Source: DATFXF01 sp035258565
Lineage (GTDB): Bacteria > Acidobacteriota > Terriglobia > Acidiferrales > UBA7541
DNA length: 28,225 bases
Assembly: GCA_035258565.1 (NCBI GenBank)
Contig: DATFXF010000010.1
Coordinates: 1-28,225, forward strand
Reading direction: 5' to 3'
Shown piece by piece: positions 8,641-16,561 of this stretch; the stretch's first letter is position 1; each line of letters opens with the position of its first letter. Both the position numbers and the translations under genes were made by a program. The notes beneath the pieces were generated by a model. It ran no database searches and was not told the DNA's origin. It worked only from the letters and a program-made list of their open reading frames with translations.

Positions 8641-9865
8641 CACCAAGTTCAAACCCGTGGACGAGCAGCTCGCCTACCTGCGCCGCGGCGCCGCAGAAAT
8701 CATCCGCGAGGACGAGCTCCGCGCAAGGCTCGAAAGCTCGCTCCAATCCGGAAAGCCGCTGCGGGTGAAGCTCGGCGTGGACGCAACCGCGCCCGACCTG
8801 CACCTGGGGCACACCGTGGTCCTTCGCAAGCTAAAACACTTCCAGGATCTCGGCCACACGGCCATCTTTCTGGTCGGGGATTTCACCTCCCTGGTGGGCG
8901 ACCCCACCGGACAGTCTGAGACGCGCCCTCCGCTCTCGCGCGAGCAGGTCGAGGCGAACGCGAAGACCTATCTCGAGCAGGTTTACAAAATCCTGGACGA
9001 GGAGAAGACCGAAGTCCGCTTCAACAGCGAATGGCTCGGGAAACTTACGAGCGACGGCATGATCAAGCTCTGCGCGCACTATCGGCTGGCACGCATGCTC
9101 GAGCGCGAAGATTTTCGCTCGCGCCTGGCGGGCAACCAGCCCATCGCCATCCACGAATTGCTCTACCCGCTGCTGCAAGCCTACGACTCGGTAGCGCTGG
9201 CCGCGGATGTCGAGTTGGGGGCTACCGAACAGAAGTTCAATCTTCTGGCGGGCCGCGAAATCCAACGCGAGTACGGCCAGGCGTCGCAGGTAGCCCTCAC
9301 TGTGCCGATCCTCGTGGGCACCGATGGCGAGCGCAAAATGTCAAAGAGCCTGGGGAACTACGTAGGCATCACCGAGCCAGCCGGCGAGATGTTCGGCAAG
9401 CTGATGTCCATTCCTGATGCGCTGATGTGGACGTATTACGAGCTGCTCACTGAACTGGCACCTGACGAGCTCGCCGCTTTGAGGCAACGCGTCGAAGCCG
9501 GCCAGGCACATCCCAGGGACGCAAAAATGGACCTCGCCCTAAGAATTGTTGCGGAATTCCACGGCGAAGCGACGGCCCACAAGGCGGCGGAAGAGTTTCG
9601 GCGCGTCTTCCGCGAGCGCCAAGCGCCGGAAGAGGCGCCGGTACGCAAGCTTGCCCCGGGCACGCCGAAGCGCCTCGTAGCGCTGCTCGTGGAGCTGGGT
9701 CTTGCCGCGTCGCGGAGTGAGGCGGAACGTCTGGTGAAGCAAGGCGGCGTGGAAATTGATGGCACTCGCGTGGACGACATAAAAAAACAGGTGCCTCTCC
9801 GAAAGTCCTCGGCCTTTCTGGTGCGCGCGGGAAAGAAGAAATTCCTCCGGGTGGTCGTGGAATAA
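8630..9865 (+). CDS. tyrS: Tyrosyl-tRNA synthetase
   Basis: This charges tRNA-Tyr with tyrosine. I choose the ATG at 8630 because the family begins here (MTPSTKFKPVDEQL). The open frame runs 67 codons further upstream, but there it only reads purN out of frame. The protein has 411 residues. The class I signatures are HLGH at residues 58-61 and KMSKS at 236-240. A C-terminal S4 RNA-binding domain contains RSEAERLVKQGGVEIDG. The length and HLGH form point to the TyrZ-like branch of bacterial TyrRS. It overlaps purN by 11 nt and ends in TAA; no clear terminator is visible after it. Confidence 0.96.
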   Translation: MTPSTKFKPVDEQLAYLRRGAAEIIREDELRARLESSLQSGKPLRVKLGVDATAPDLHLGHTVVLRKLKHFQDLGHTAIFLVGDFTSLVGDPTGQSETRPPLSREQVEANAKTYLEQVYKILDEEKTEVRFNSEWLGKLTSDGMIKLCAHYRLARMLEREDFRSRLAGNQPIAIHELLYPLLQAYDSVALAADVELGATEQKFNLLAGREIQREYGQASQVALTVPILVGTDGERKMSKSLGNYVGITEPAGEMFGKLMSIPDALMWTYYELLTELAPDELAALRQRVEAGQAHPRDAKMDLALRIVAEFHGEATAHKAAEEFRRVFRERQAPEEAPVRKLAPGTPKRLVALLVELGLAASRSEAERLVKQGGVEIDGTRVDDIKKQVPLRKSSAFLVRAGKKKFLRVVVE

Positions 9866-9919
9866 GCTTCGCCTTTCTCCCATTAGCTAGGGTGGCGCGC
9901 GACCATGGACTTTACCGCC

Positions 9920-10081
9920 TTACTTCACGCGAACACGGGTCACGTCTTCCGTAAAAGCGTCTTACTGGTCTTTGCGGAAGGTCCACTGCGCTTTCGGATG
10001 CTCGCCGTCCAGAAAGGTGTATATCGCGTGGTGCATGTGCCCGTCATGATTTACCTCCTCGCCCCCAGACTCGCAAGTTCG
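9920..10081 (-). pseudogene. Remnant of a small protein C-terminus, with an internal in-frame TAA
   Basis: Between the VOC gene stop and tyrS, the - strand reads GHMHHAIYTFLDGEHPKAQW and then TFRKDQ in one frame. A TAA follows (9962-9964), then DAFTEDVTRVRVK in the same frame, then a second TAA (9920-9922). This resembles, from memory, the C-terminal beta-strands of small DUF1579-like proteins (aromatic/His-rich strand, WTF, final TRV). The N-terminal part is missing: the frame is closed by TGA at 10082-10084, within 2 nt of the end of the VOC gene. An AGGAGG lies upstream of an out-of-frame ATG. I read it as a deletion remnant. The family match is uncertain. Confidence 0.4.
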
Positions 10082-10082
10082 T

Positions 10083-10098
10083 CAGAATTCACTTTGCG
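10083..10098. repeat. 16-bp direct repeat, copy 1
   Basis: CAGAATTCACTTTGCG spans the 3' end of the VOC gene and occurs again at 10682-10697 in the same orientation, 599 bp away. This copy lies at the edge of the truncated remnant. Confidence 0.6.
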
Positions 10099-10454
10099 TT
10101 CGCGTCCGCTTGCATCACGCCGAAAAGATTTCCCTCGGTGTCCTCGCAGTAAGCGAAATACCCTACGCCGGGAATCGGCGTCTTCGGCATAATCAATTTT
10201 CCGCCCGCCTTCGTCACCGCCGCGACGGACGCGTCCACGGAGTCCACACCGACCGTGTTGGTCGTCGTGGTCACGTCTCCTCGCTTCATCATTCCGCCAT
10301 TAATCCCTGGCGTTCCATCTGCACCCGTGCTCACCATCCAGTACTCCATCGGGCCGTCCCACTTGTCGAATTTCCACCCGAACACTTTTTCATAGAACGC
10401 CGCCGCGCGATCGGGTTCGTTCACCGGAATTTCAAAATGTATTACGCGTCCCAT
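10089..10454 (-). CDS. VOC (glyoxalase/bleomycin-resistance fold) family protein
   Basis: A small cytoplasmic protein of 121 residues with the vicinal-oxygen-chelate fold. It starts MGRVIHFEIPVNEPDRAAAF and has the typical FYEKVFGW segment, NGGMMKRGD in the middle and a C-terminal YCEDTEGNLFGVMQ. VOC proteins of this group often bind a metal, and some act as lyases or dioxygenases, but the substrate cannot be told from sequence. AGGAGGG lies about 5 nt before the ATG. Its last codons form one copy of a 16-bp direct repeat. The 51 nt upstream separate it from the membrane-protein gene on the same strand. Confidence 0.85.
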   Translation of the reverse strand: MGRVIHFEIPVNEPDRAAAFYEKVFGWKFDKWDGPMEYWMVSTGADGTPGINGGMMKRGDVTTTTNTVGVDSVDASVAAVTKAGGKLIMPKTPIPGVGYFAYCEDTEGNLFGVMQADANAK

Positions 10455-10505
10455 ATTTTCCCTCCTGAATTGAGTGGCGAGTTGCCTCTGAAAATCCGAG
10501 CAGCC

Positions 10506-10859
10506 TTAGCCTCTTTGCGCCGCCGTGGTTGCATAGCCGTACCGCTGCGTGGCCCATCCGACGATCATTCCCACAATACTTCCCGGCAAAATGATCTCTA
10601 AATAGTAGCCGTGCTGCTTCAGGGCCACAAGAAACGCCAGCAGGAATCCGACACCAAGCCCGAAGAGAATTCCCAGCGGCACAGAATTCACTTTGCGCGC
10701 GAAGATTCCTGCCGCGACTCCTGCGATTAATCCTTTAATGGTCGACCCGAACATAATTCCCACAATCATCCCGCGAACAGCCGGGGTGAACCACGCCGTT
10801 GCACCGTCGATGGCTCCGAGCAGCGTTCCCAGCAGCAGGCCAATGAGAATCTTGTTCAT
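10506..10859 (-). CDS. Small integral membrane protein, function unknown
   Basis: A 117-residue protein with about four glycine-rich hydrophobic helices: roughly residues 4-24, 32-56, 61-83 and 88-105. There are few charged residues apart from FARKVNS. I choose the ATG at 10859, because GGAGGG (- strand, at 10867-10872) lies 7 nt upstream and an in-frame TTG at 10874 overlaps that site. I do not recognise a named family. Glycine-rich repeated helices are seen in small inner-membrane proteins of unknown role. It lies between the VOC gene and the kinase on the same strand. Confidence 0.75.
   Translation of the reverse strand: MNKILIGLLLGTLLGAIDGATAWFTPAVRGMIVGIMFGSTIKGLIAGVAAGIFARKVNSVPLGILFGLGVGFLLAFLVALKQHGYYLEIILPGSIVGMIVGWATQRYGYATTAAQRG
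10682..10697. repeat. 16-bp direct repeat, copy 2
   Basis: This is the second copy of CAGAATTCACTTTGCG, inside the membrane-protein gene where the - strand encodes RKVNS. The reading frame differs from that of copy 1, so shared protein sequence does not explain the match. Confidence 0.6.
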
Positions 10860-10937
10860 AGAAGAACCCTCCAAATGGGGGCGGCATTTTCTCCCGCTCT
10901 GACGTTCTTTACAACAACGCGCAGGATTCCTTTAAGC

Positions 10938-11942
10938 CTATCGGCGGAAAAGGAGCAGCACCAGTGCGCGCATGATTAAGTAGGCTGTAATCAATAGGAT
11001 AGCGATCTGATGGCGCTTATAGAGGCGCCCGAGACGCTCGAAAAGGTTTTCCGAATAGGCGCTGACCGGCAGCCCGTCCAGGTAGAGGGAAAGGTCGGCG
11101 GCAAGCGCAGAGACACTGCCGTAACGCGCGTTCGGGCTTTCCGCCGAAGCCTGGGCACAAATGGCCAAAAGCGGCCGCGGCAGCGCGGGAGATTTCCGTT
11201 CAGCACCGCCGACAGCGATAAATTTCAACAGTGCGCCGAGCGAAAAAATGTCGCTGCGCACGTCAATTTTTCCCGCTTCGCCACGAGCTTGCTCCGGAGA
11301 CATATAGCCGGGCGTCCCCATGACCGTGCCGTGGCCAGTGATGACTGCAGACTGTGTTGGATCATTTTCTGAGTCAGCCTTTCGGCTGGAACTGAGAACC
11401 GTTTCGTTACCGGTGACGCCATGCTCCCGCAAAATCTTGGCGAGGCCCCAATCCATCACCAGGACTTCGCCGAAGGAACCGACCATGATGTTCGCTGGTT
11501 TCAAATCGCGATGGAGAATTCCGCGCGCGTGGGCAAACGAAACTGCGTCGCAGACGCGAAGGAACAGACGCAGGCGCTGCGGCAGAGAATCGAGTTGCGC
11601 GATGTATTTATCGAGACGAAGTCCTTCAACGAACTTCATGGTGTAAAAGACGCGACCGTCCGGCAGCGCGCCGACATCGTGCACGGGAACGATGCCAGGA
11701 TGTTCGAGCTGCGCGAGGATGCGCGCTTCGCGCATGAGCCGCCTGGTGAACTCCCCATTTGCATCGGGGGTGTCAAGAACCTTGAGCGCGACGCGGCGGG
11801 AAAGTTTTTCGTCGTCGGCCGCGTAGATCACGCCCATACCACCGCGCGCGATGAGTTCGCGCAGCGTGTAGCGCGTGCCGGAAAGATCCGGAGGTTCGAA
11901 GCCACGAAGGCGTTCAAGAGTTTTGTCGCTCAGAAATGTCAT
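10938..11942 (-). CDS. Membrane-anchored Hanks-type serine/threonine protein kinase
   Basis: A 334-residue kinase that should phosphorylate Ser/Thr of partner proteins. Seen in order: Gly-rich loop ARGGMGVIY (32-40), ATP Lys54 in VALKVL, Glu72, catalytic HRDLKPAN (144-151), DWG in place of DFG (164-166), a Ser/Thr-rich activation-loop insert (SSSRKADSENDPTQS), then GTPGYMSPEQ. The C-lobe is short, running quickly from DIFSLGALL to LPRPLLAICAQA. One transmembrane helix lies close to the C-terminus (about 311-330), leaving RR at the end. The ATG at 11942 overlaps the stop of the sigma-factor gene by 4 nt (ATGA); an upstream TTG at 12002 would lie inside that gene. It forms a sigma-kinase module. 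Confidence 0.92.
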   Translation of the reverse strand: MTFLSDKTLERLRGFEPPDLSGTRYTLRELIARGGMGVIYAADDEKLSRRVALKVLDTPDANGEFTRRLMREARILAQLEHPGIVPVHDVGALPDGRVFYTMKFVEGLRLDKYIAQLDSLPQRLRLFLRVCDAVSFAHARGILHRDLKPANIMVGSFGEVLVMDWGLAKILREHGVTGNETVLSSSRKADSENDPTQSAVITGHGTVMGTPGYMSPEQARGEAGKIDVRSDIFSLGALLKFIAVGGAERKSPALPRPLLAICAQASAESPNARYGSVSALAADLSLYLDGLPVSAYSENLFERLGRLYKRHQIAILLITAYLIMRALVLLLFRR

Positions 11943-12682
11943 TGTGTCGATACGCCAAAAAGAGTCTTTGCTTCGCGGGCAAACTCTTCCTCGCTGCCGC
12001 AAAGAGCATGCAATCGCTCCAATGCGATGCGGCGAAATTCGCGGCGCGCCCAGGCGAGCTGGTTGTTCACCTCCGTGAGGGGCAGCGCGAAGCTCGCGGC
12101 AAGTTCCGCGTACGAAACATTTTCTTCGTCGCTGAGATCGTAGGCTTCAAAAAGCTGAAAAGCTTTTTGCTTTTCTCGCGCTTCACAAACGCCGCGAAGC
12201 TCTTCGACCGCAGAAGAAAACAGACTGCGAATCCATTCCTTCTCGAAAAAGTCCTCGAGCGATTCGGGAGAAGCAATGGAAGCCGGATCGACCGCTTGAG
12301 CGCGCAGTTCGGCCTCGGCGGCGAAGAAATCCAGCGCGACGTGCACAAATTCGCCGCCGCGTTTCTTGCGGGAAGCTGCTTTGATTTCATTGAGTGCGAA
12401 GCTGTCCGCGCAAAGCCGGAGATAGCTGCGCAGCCGGCTTTTGGCGGGATCGAAGCGAGACAGAAGTTCGCGTTCGAGCAGCTCGGCGAAAAACCCCTGC
12501 GTGAGGTCCTGGGCATCTTGTGCCGACTGCGAGAATTTTAGGCAAATGTATTTGTAAACCGGCTTCCAATAAGCGGCGAAGAGAATATCCAAGGCGCGAG
12601 CGCGTTCTGCCGCATCCTGGCTGCGTGCGGCGGCGAGAACGGAGAGACGAGTCAGGGGAAAGGATTCGCCAGTGGCGGTCAT
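11939..12682 (-). CDS. ECF-family RNA polymerase sigma factor of the kinase-linked type
   Basis: A 247-residue sigma-70 family factor. Region 2 is the stretch LFAAYWKPVYKYICLKFSQS, then AQDLTQGFFAELLERE and FDPAKSRLRSYLRLC. Region 4 near the C-terminus contains YAELAASFALPLTEVNNQLAW. The AQDLTQ-FF form is known from ECF groups of Planctomycetes and Acidobacteria, which are commonly encoded next to Ser/Thr kinases. No anti-sigma gene is present; the coupled kinase is the likely controller. I choose the ATG at 12682. The frame extends to 12802, but a promoter candidate (12711-12740) would then be internal and the added N-terminus looks non-conserved. Its TGA overlaps the kinase ATG. Confidence 0.88.
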   Translation of the reverse strand: MTATGESFPLTRLSVLAAARSQDAAERARALDILFAAYWKPVYKYICLKFSQSAQDAQDLTQGFFAELLERELLSRFDPAKSRLRSYLRLCADSFALNEIKAASRKKRGGEFVHVALDFFAAEAELRAQAVDPASIASPESLEDFFEKEWIRSLFSSAVEELRGVCEAREKQKAFQLFEAYDLSDEENVSYAELAASFALPLTEVNNQLAWARREFRRIALERLHALCGSEEEFAREAKTLFGVSTQ

Positions 12683-12710
12683 TGGCAGTGTCGTTGACCT
12701 ATCTCCCAGG

Positions 12711-12740
12711 AGTCTACGCAGGCTCTTGAGGAAGAGGCAA
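12711..12740 (-). promoter_or_regulatory. Candidate sigma-70 promoter of the sigma-kinase operon
   Basis: On the - strand TTGCCT (12735-12740) is followed after 18 nt by TAGACT (12711-12716). Transcription would start near 12704, leaving a leader of about 22 nt before the ATG at 12682. Both hexamers match consensus at four of six positions. Confidence 0.4.
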
Positions 12741-13122
12741 GCAGAATGGAAGGGTGTCCTTGCCATGATTCGATCTGGGCGCGAACACGACTGAGAATGC
12801 ACCTTACACGACTGTCGTTCGCCAAAATTCCCTCAGAAGGCTGAAGCAGTGTCCCTATTGAGATCGGCGAGAAGAGGTGCGTCCGCAGGACGCCGCTGCC
12901 CGTGCCAGGCACACGGAAGGCTCGACGAAGCCGAGAATAACGCGTCTTTCCATCAAAGACTGGTTCATCAGAAATTCCCATTTTCGTTGCCGCGTGACAT
13001 TTTGGCGAGGCACAGGGAGGACATTATTCGCGAAGACGGATCGCTGGGAAGGGTTCGACGGTTCGTCACTCTCGGTGAAATTCCAAAGCACGGGGCTCAG
13101 AGGATACTTGATCCCCGCGGAG
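12741..13122. other. Intergenic stretch with no recognised gene
   Basis: Open frames exist on both strands here (for example + 12849-13280 and - 12855-13328), but none gives a protein I can relate to a family or a convincing ribosome site. The right end leads into integrase-like coding remnants, so part of this may be decayed mobile-element DNA. Confidence 0.5.
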
Positions 13123-13351
13123 ATGCCGTTGCTCCTCGGTGGGATCCTCGCGCTCCGTTGGGGCCCCGTGGACTTTCTCCGCGGGACGATCTCTGTCGAG
13201 GAGAGCTGCTCAGACAGGTTTGGGCCGCCAAAAACGCGGAGCAGCAAGCGTGTTCGGTACGCATAAAGGAACGCCCCTGAGTCCAAACAACCTGTGGAAC
13301 CGCGTGCTAGAACCTGTAAGAAAATCACTCGGCTTTCCCCGATTCTCGTAG
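13123..13351 (+). pseudogene. Tyrosine recombinase (phage-type integrase) remnant, internally deleted and frameshifted
   Basis: Two pieces of one catalytic domain are visible in different frames. The first, in the frame ending at 13266, reads GGILALRWGPVDFLRGTISV and then GPPKTRSSKR, the box I region of tyrosine recombinases; its Arg, normally in TGLR-EILALRW, is not clearly kept. The second, about 10 nt later in a different frame, reads TPLSPNNLWNRVLEPVRKSL and then GFPRFS, which normally comes directly before the WH-LRHT box II. The 50 or more residues usually between them are gone, as is everything after, including the catalytic His-x-x-Arg and Tyr. It cannot be active and marks a past integration event. 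Confidence 0.65.
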
Positions 13352-13801
13352 TTAGGCCTGTTCAGCAATTCTCTTGAGGCGCGCAAGATCGCGGAGGTCG
13401 CGGCGCCGAACGGCATGGCGGGTCACCAGCCGATCGAAGATCCGGCCGAGTGCACCCGGAAGCTCGTACTCATCGCACATCCGCACACGCGCGCCCAGCA
13501 CTCCCGGCTCAATCTCCCAGCGCTGCAAGCCGCGGATGCCGTAGGCATCCTGGAAACGCCATTCGAGCAGGCGGCCCCAGTTAAATCGCGTGATCACGGC
13601 TGTGAGCGAAACCGCTCGCCGTCCGAGCCGTCCGGCAATGTGCACCTTCAGCCCCGTGCGAAAATCGGCGGCTCCCCCTTCTACCTCGAACTCGCACCTC
13701 ATCTCCGCACCGTACCAGTAAGGCATGCGCTGGGGCACGAAAAACACGGCGACGCGGTCGGGCGGGGCGGTGATTTCTACAACGAACTCGAGCTTGGCCA
13801 T
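13352..13801 (-). CDS. SRPBCC (START-like) family protein
   Basis: A 149-residue cytoplasmic protein. It begins MAKLEFVVEITAPPDRVAVF, the typical first strand of the helix-grip fold, and has alternating strands with TAVITRFNWGRLLEWRFQD and a C-terminal helix containing VTRHAVRRRDLRDLARL. Relatives (polyketide cyclase/dehydrase, coenzyme Q-binding and similar) bind hydrophobic ligands in a cavity; the ligand here is unknown. Its stop codon starts at the base after the integrase remnant. A clear ribosome-binding site is not seen; TAGGG is present about 9 nt before the ATG. It may share transcription with the PAS-SpoIIE gene 159 nt upstream. Confidence 0.75.
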   Translation of the reverse strand: MAKLEFVVEITAPPDRVAVFFVPQRMPYWYGAEMRCEFEVEGGAADFRTGLKVHIAGRLGRRAVSLTAVITRFNWGRLLEWRFQDAYGIRGLQRWEIEPGVLGARVRMCDEYELPGALGRIFDRLVTRHAVRRRDLRDLARLKRIAEQA

Positions 13802-13960
13802 CGGAAGGCGGCCCTACCAGGAAGCCAGCCTCTCTCCGCGCCCGACTGAACTCGGCAGCGCGTGGGGCGCAGGTGATCGAGTCGAGAGATATATGGAAAG
13901 GAGGCGATGGCCGCGGAGTAGTGTTCCCACCCTCGCGGCGGCTCTTTCCTACCCAGGGCC

Positions 13961-15142
13961 CTAGCGAAGTTCGACGAGCACAAGGGAGATATCGTCGGTG
14001 ATCGGGCCGTCGCGCCAGGCCGCAACCTGATCGAGGATAGACTGCTTCATCTCCTCCATCGGCTTTCGCGCGGCCGTCCGGACGATCTCCTCGAACCCCT
14101 CGACGCCCAGGATTTCGCCGCGCTGGTCAAAGGCATCGGTGAGCCCGTCGGTGTAGAAGGCCAGCCGGTCGCCTGGGCTAAGCTCGATCTCCTGAGTCGG
14201 CTCTTCGACCACGGCTTCTTCGAGGCAACCGAGGACAGCGCTCTGCGGCCACAGCCGTCGGCAGTTGCCGTCCGGCGAAAGCCAGAGCGCCGGCGGGTGC
14301 CCGGCGAACGCAAACGACATCCGGCGACCGCCCTCGGCCCATCGCGCCGCAGCGAGGGAGAAGCAAAAGCCGGACATGCGAATCTGGCGCAACACGAAGT
14401 GATTCAGCCGACGCAGCAGGTCGCCAAGCTCCACGCCAGGCTCAAGCAGGGACATCGTTTCCGTGTAGATGCGGTTGGCCATCAATGCGGACCCGATGCC
14501 GTGGCCGGAAACGTCGCACAAGACCAGATTCAATTGGCCGTCTCCCAGCGGGGAGACCACCCCGAAGTCGCCCCCGATCGTGCGCACGGGCATGTAGTAG
14601 GTCTCCACGGCGATGCGGCCCCAGCGCAATCCCTGCGGCGCCAGACTCTGCTGCACGCGCGAGGCCAGCGCGAGCTCTTCCTCGATCTCCTTCTGCCGTG
14701 CCTCGAGTTGCTGATTGGCCTGCTTGAGTTGCCCTTCGGTGCGCTTCTGCTCAGTGATATCGGTGAAAGTGACCACCGCAAAGCGGAGCCCGTCCGGGTC
14801 TTCGATCACACGCGAGCTGATGACCACCGGCACGCGCCCTCCGTCCGGGCGTACCACATAAAATTCAAATCGGTTCTGGCCGAGCTCCTCACCCCGGGCG
14901 ATCTGCTGGTTCAAGAACGCCAAGTCTTCCCCGGCATAGAAATGAGCGGGCGTGCGCCCGAGGATTTCTCCTCGCGAGAAGCCAGTCATCTCCACGAACG
15001 GCTCGTTGGCGAAGATCATGCGGTTGCAGTCGTCCAAGATCAGCACGCCCTCATTGAGCGCCTCGAGGATGCCTTCCATCTGCACGACCCATTCGGGTTT
15101 TGCGTCTTCCACGGCCAGTTGCCTCCGCTCCATGCGCCGCAT
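13961..15142 (-). CDS. PAS domain - SpoIIE-type PP2C serine phosphatase
   Basis: A cytoplasmic 393-residue signalling phosphatase like RsbU. An N-terminal PAS domain (about 17-130) has GVLILDDCNRMIFANEPFVE and the closing VVTFTDITEQKR. A coiled-coil linker (about 132-165) leads to a PP2C_SII domain with GGDFGVVSPLGDGQLNLVLC, DVSGHGIGSALMA, FAGHPPALW, FYTDGLTDA and the C-terminal TDDISLVLVELR. The metal-binding aspartates are all present. Such enzymes act on phospho-serine anti-anti-sigma proteins in partner-switching pathways; no STAS or anti-sigma gene is in this window. I take the ATG at 15142; a TTG precedes it at 15145 and another ATG lies at 15133. No strong ribosome site is visible. Confidence 0.92.
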   Translation of the reverse strand: MRRMERRQLAVEDAKPEWVVQMEGILEALNEGVLILDDCNRMIFANEPFVEMTGFSRGEILGRTPAHFYAGEDLAFLNQQIARGEELGQNRFEFYVVRPDGGRVPVVISSRVIEDPDGLRFAVVTFTDITEQKRTEGQLKQANQQLEARQKEIEEELALASRVQQSLAPQGLRWGRIAVETYYMPVRTIGGDFGVVSPLGDGQLNLVLCDVSGHGIGSALMANRIYTETMSLLEPGVELGDLLRRLNHFVLRQIRMSGFCFSLAAARWAEGGRRMSFAFAGHPPALWLSPDGNCRRLWPQSAVLGCLEEAVVEEPTQEIELSPGDRLAFYTDGLTDAFDQRGEILGVEGFEEIVRTAARKPMEEMKQSILDQVAAWRDGPITDDISLVLVELR

Positions 15143-15162
15143 CAACGGGCGGCCAGAACCCC

Positions 15163-15168
15163 ATTCTA
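15163..15168 (-). promoter_or_regulatory. Candidate -10 element (TAGAAT) before the PAS-SpoIIE gene
   Basis: On the - strand GGTAGAATGG lies about 20 nt before the ATG at 15142. A TGAACC sequence 16 nt upstream is a poor -35. The leader would be only about 13 nt. Confidence 0.4.
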
Positions 15169-15187
15169 CCTGAGTGCACGGCGAGGT

Positions 15188-16561
15188 TCAGTGAACAAAC
15201 TGCGGCGACTCGACCTTCGACCAGGGATCGTAGGTACGGGCGAAGACGATGCGCTCGTTGAGCGGCGGATGCGTGTACAGCCAGAACTTGACGAAGGGTG
15301 GCGGAGCAGGATCCTCGAGGTCGATCTCTCCAAGGATCTGGAAGGCTTGTGCGGCTGTTTCCGAGGCATCGGGCAAAATACCGTGGGTCACCTCGAGGGC
15401 GTAGATGTCCGCCTGGTGTTCGAGATAGCGGCTGAAGGCGTTATCTACCGGCGCCGACAGGAAGCTGAATACCAAAAGCAGGAGCAGGAGCACGGGCAGT
15501 GAGGCCCAGTCATCTGCACCACGGATTCCCCATTGCTTGCCGCTGCGCGCGAGCATCCGGCTGAGCGCGCATTGGCCCAGGTAGAGAAAGACGAGCAGCA
15601 CACCGGCAAAGAAGACCATGCCTTTCCAGACGTGGTCCAGAACATAATGGCCCATTTCGTGGCCGAAGACAGAAAGGATCTGCGGGGTGGTCATCTTCGC
15701 GATGGTTGTGTCCCATACCACTACGCGCTTCGAGGCCCCCAAGCCCGTCACATAGGCATTCACCTCGTTCAGCTTTTTGCTGGCTTTCATCTCGAAGAGA
15801 TGGTCCGGCGGGATCCGCAGCCCCGCATGCTGGACCAGGATCTCTATCTGCGCGGCGAGTTGGGGCTGCGTCTTCGCGAGCGGCTCGAAGCGGAAAAAGA
15901 GCGGCTCGATCACGAGGGGGAAGAGAAACACGACCACCACAATCACCGGAAGCGCCCCCAGCCAGAAATAAAACCACCAGCGGTGTGGGCTGCGCCGCAT
16001 CATCCAATAGAGGAAGGTAACAACCAGCGTGCCGAACGAAATCACAATTAACTCGTTCTTGGCCCAGTCCCCGAGCCAGGAAATCCAGCCCTGCACCGAC
16101 TGGTGGTAGTAAAGCGAGAGCCAGTGTCCGTAGAGATGAGTGGGCAGGGCGAGGAGGTCCAACGTCAGCAAAAGCGGTGGAGCGAACATCAGCGCCTGAA
16201 CCGCCCTGCGCCTGGAGCGGCGCTCGGCCAGGTCGCGGAAGCGCGGCGCGAGCCTGGAGCGCAGCACCGCAAGCAAGACCACGAGACCGTAGCCGAACGA
16301 GATGAAATACAGCTTGTACCGCGCCCGGGCATAGGTCACTGCGCGCCGATATGTTTCGGGAGGAAGCGTGTAGCCCTTGACTTCCTTCTGCTCAGATCTC
16401 GCGGCCTCGGGCGGCGAGTCCGGCGCCCGAAGCTGCGGCCCAGGCCAAACTGCTCCCGCCGGCACCGCCGCAGCGGTCCCTTCGAGGCAGCCTATCCCGC
16501 CTGCGAGAACGAGCAACGCGACAAAGCACGTCGCCATGAGTGGCTTTGCATGCGTCACCAT
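15188..16561 (-). CDS. M48 family (STE24/CAAX-protease-like) membrane metalloprotease
   Basis: A 457-residue polytopic inner-membrane zinc protease. An N-terminal signal-like helix (about residues 8-26) is followed by a short polar stretch. Next come TYRRAVTYARARYKLYF and several membrane helices, typical of the STE24 N-terminal domain. The catalytic HEMGH motif follows ILSVFG, and the third zinc ligand is in the downstream EHQADIYAL. The C-terminal KFWLYTHPPLNERI is also family-typical. Bacterial members are thought to act in membrane-protein quality control; prenyl substrates are not expected. I choose the ATG at 16561 over an upstream start at 16588, because AGGT lies 4 nt ahead of it. Confidence 0.93.
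   Translation of the reverse strand: MVTHAKPLMATCFVALLVLAGGIGCLEGTAAAVPAGAVWPGPQLRAPDSPPEAARSEQKEVKGYTLPPETYRRAVTYARARYKLYFISFGYGLVVLLAVLRSRLAPRFRDLAERRSRRRAVQALMFAPPLLLTLDLLALPTHLYGHWLSLYYHQSVQGWISWLGDWAKNELIVISFGTLVVTFLYWMMRRSPHRWWFYFWLGALPVIVVVVFLFPLVIEPLFFRFEPLAKTQPQLAAQIEILVQHAGLRIPPDHLFEMKASKKLNEVNAYVTGLGASKRVVVWDTTIAKMTTPQILSVFGHEMGHYVLDHVWKGMVFFAGVLLVFLYLGQCALSRMLARSGKQWGIRGADDWASLPVLLLLLLVFSFLSAPVDNAFSRYLEHQADIYALEVTHGILPDASETAAQAFQILGEIDLEDPAPPPFVKFWLYTHPPLNERIVFARTYDPWSKVESPQFVH

Noticed and set aside
14297..15502. + strand ORF of 401 codons opposite the PAS-SpoIIE and M48 genes
   Set aside because: It crosses the boundary between two real - strand genes and has no family character.
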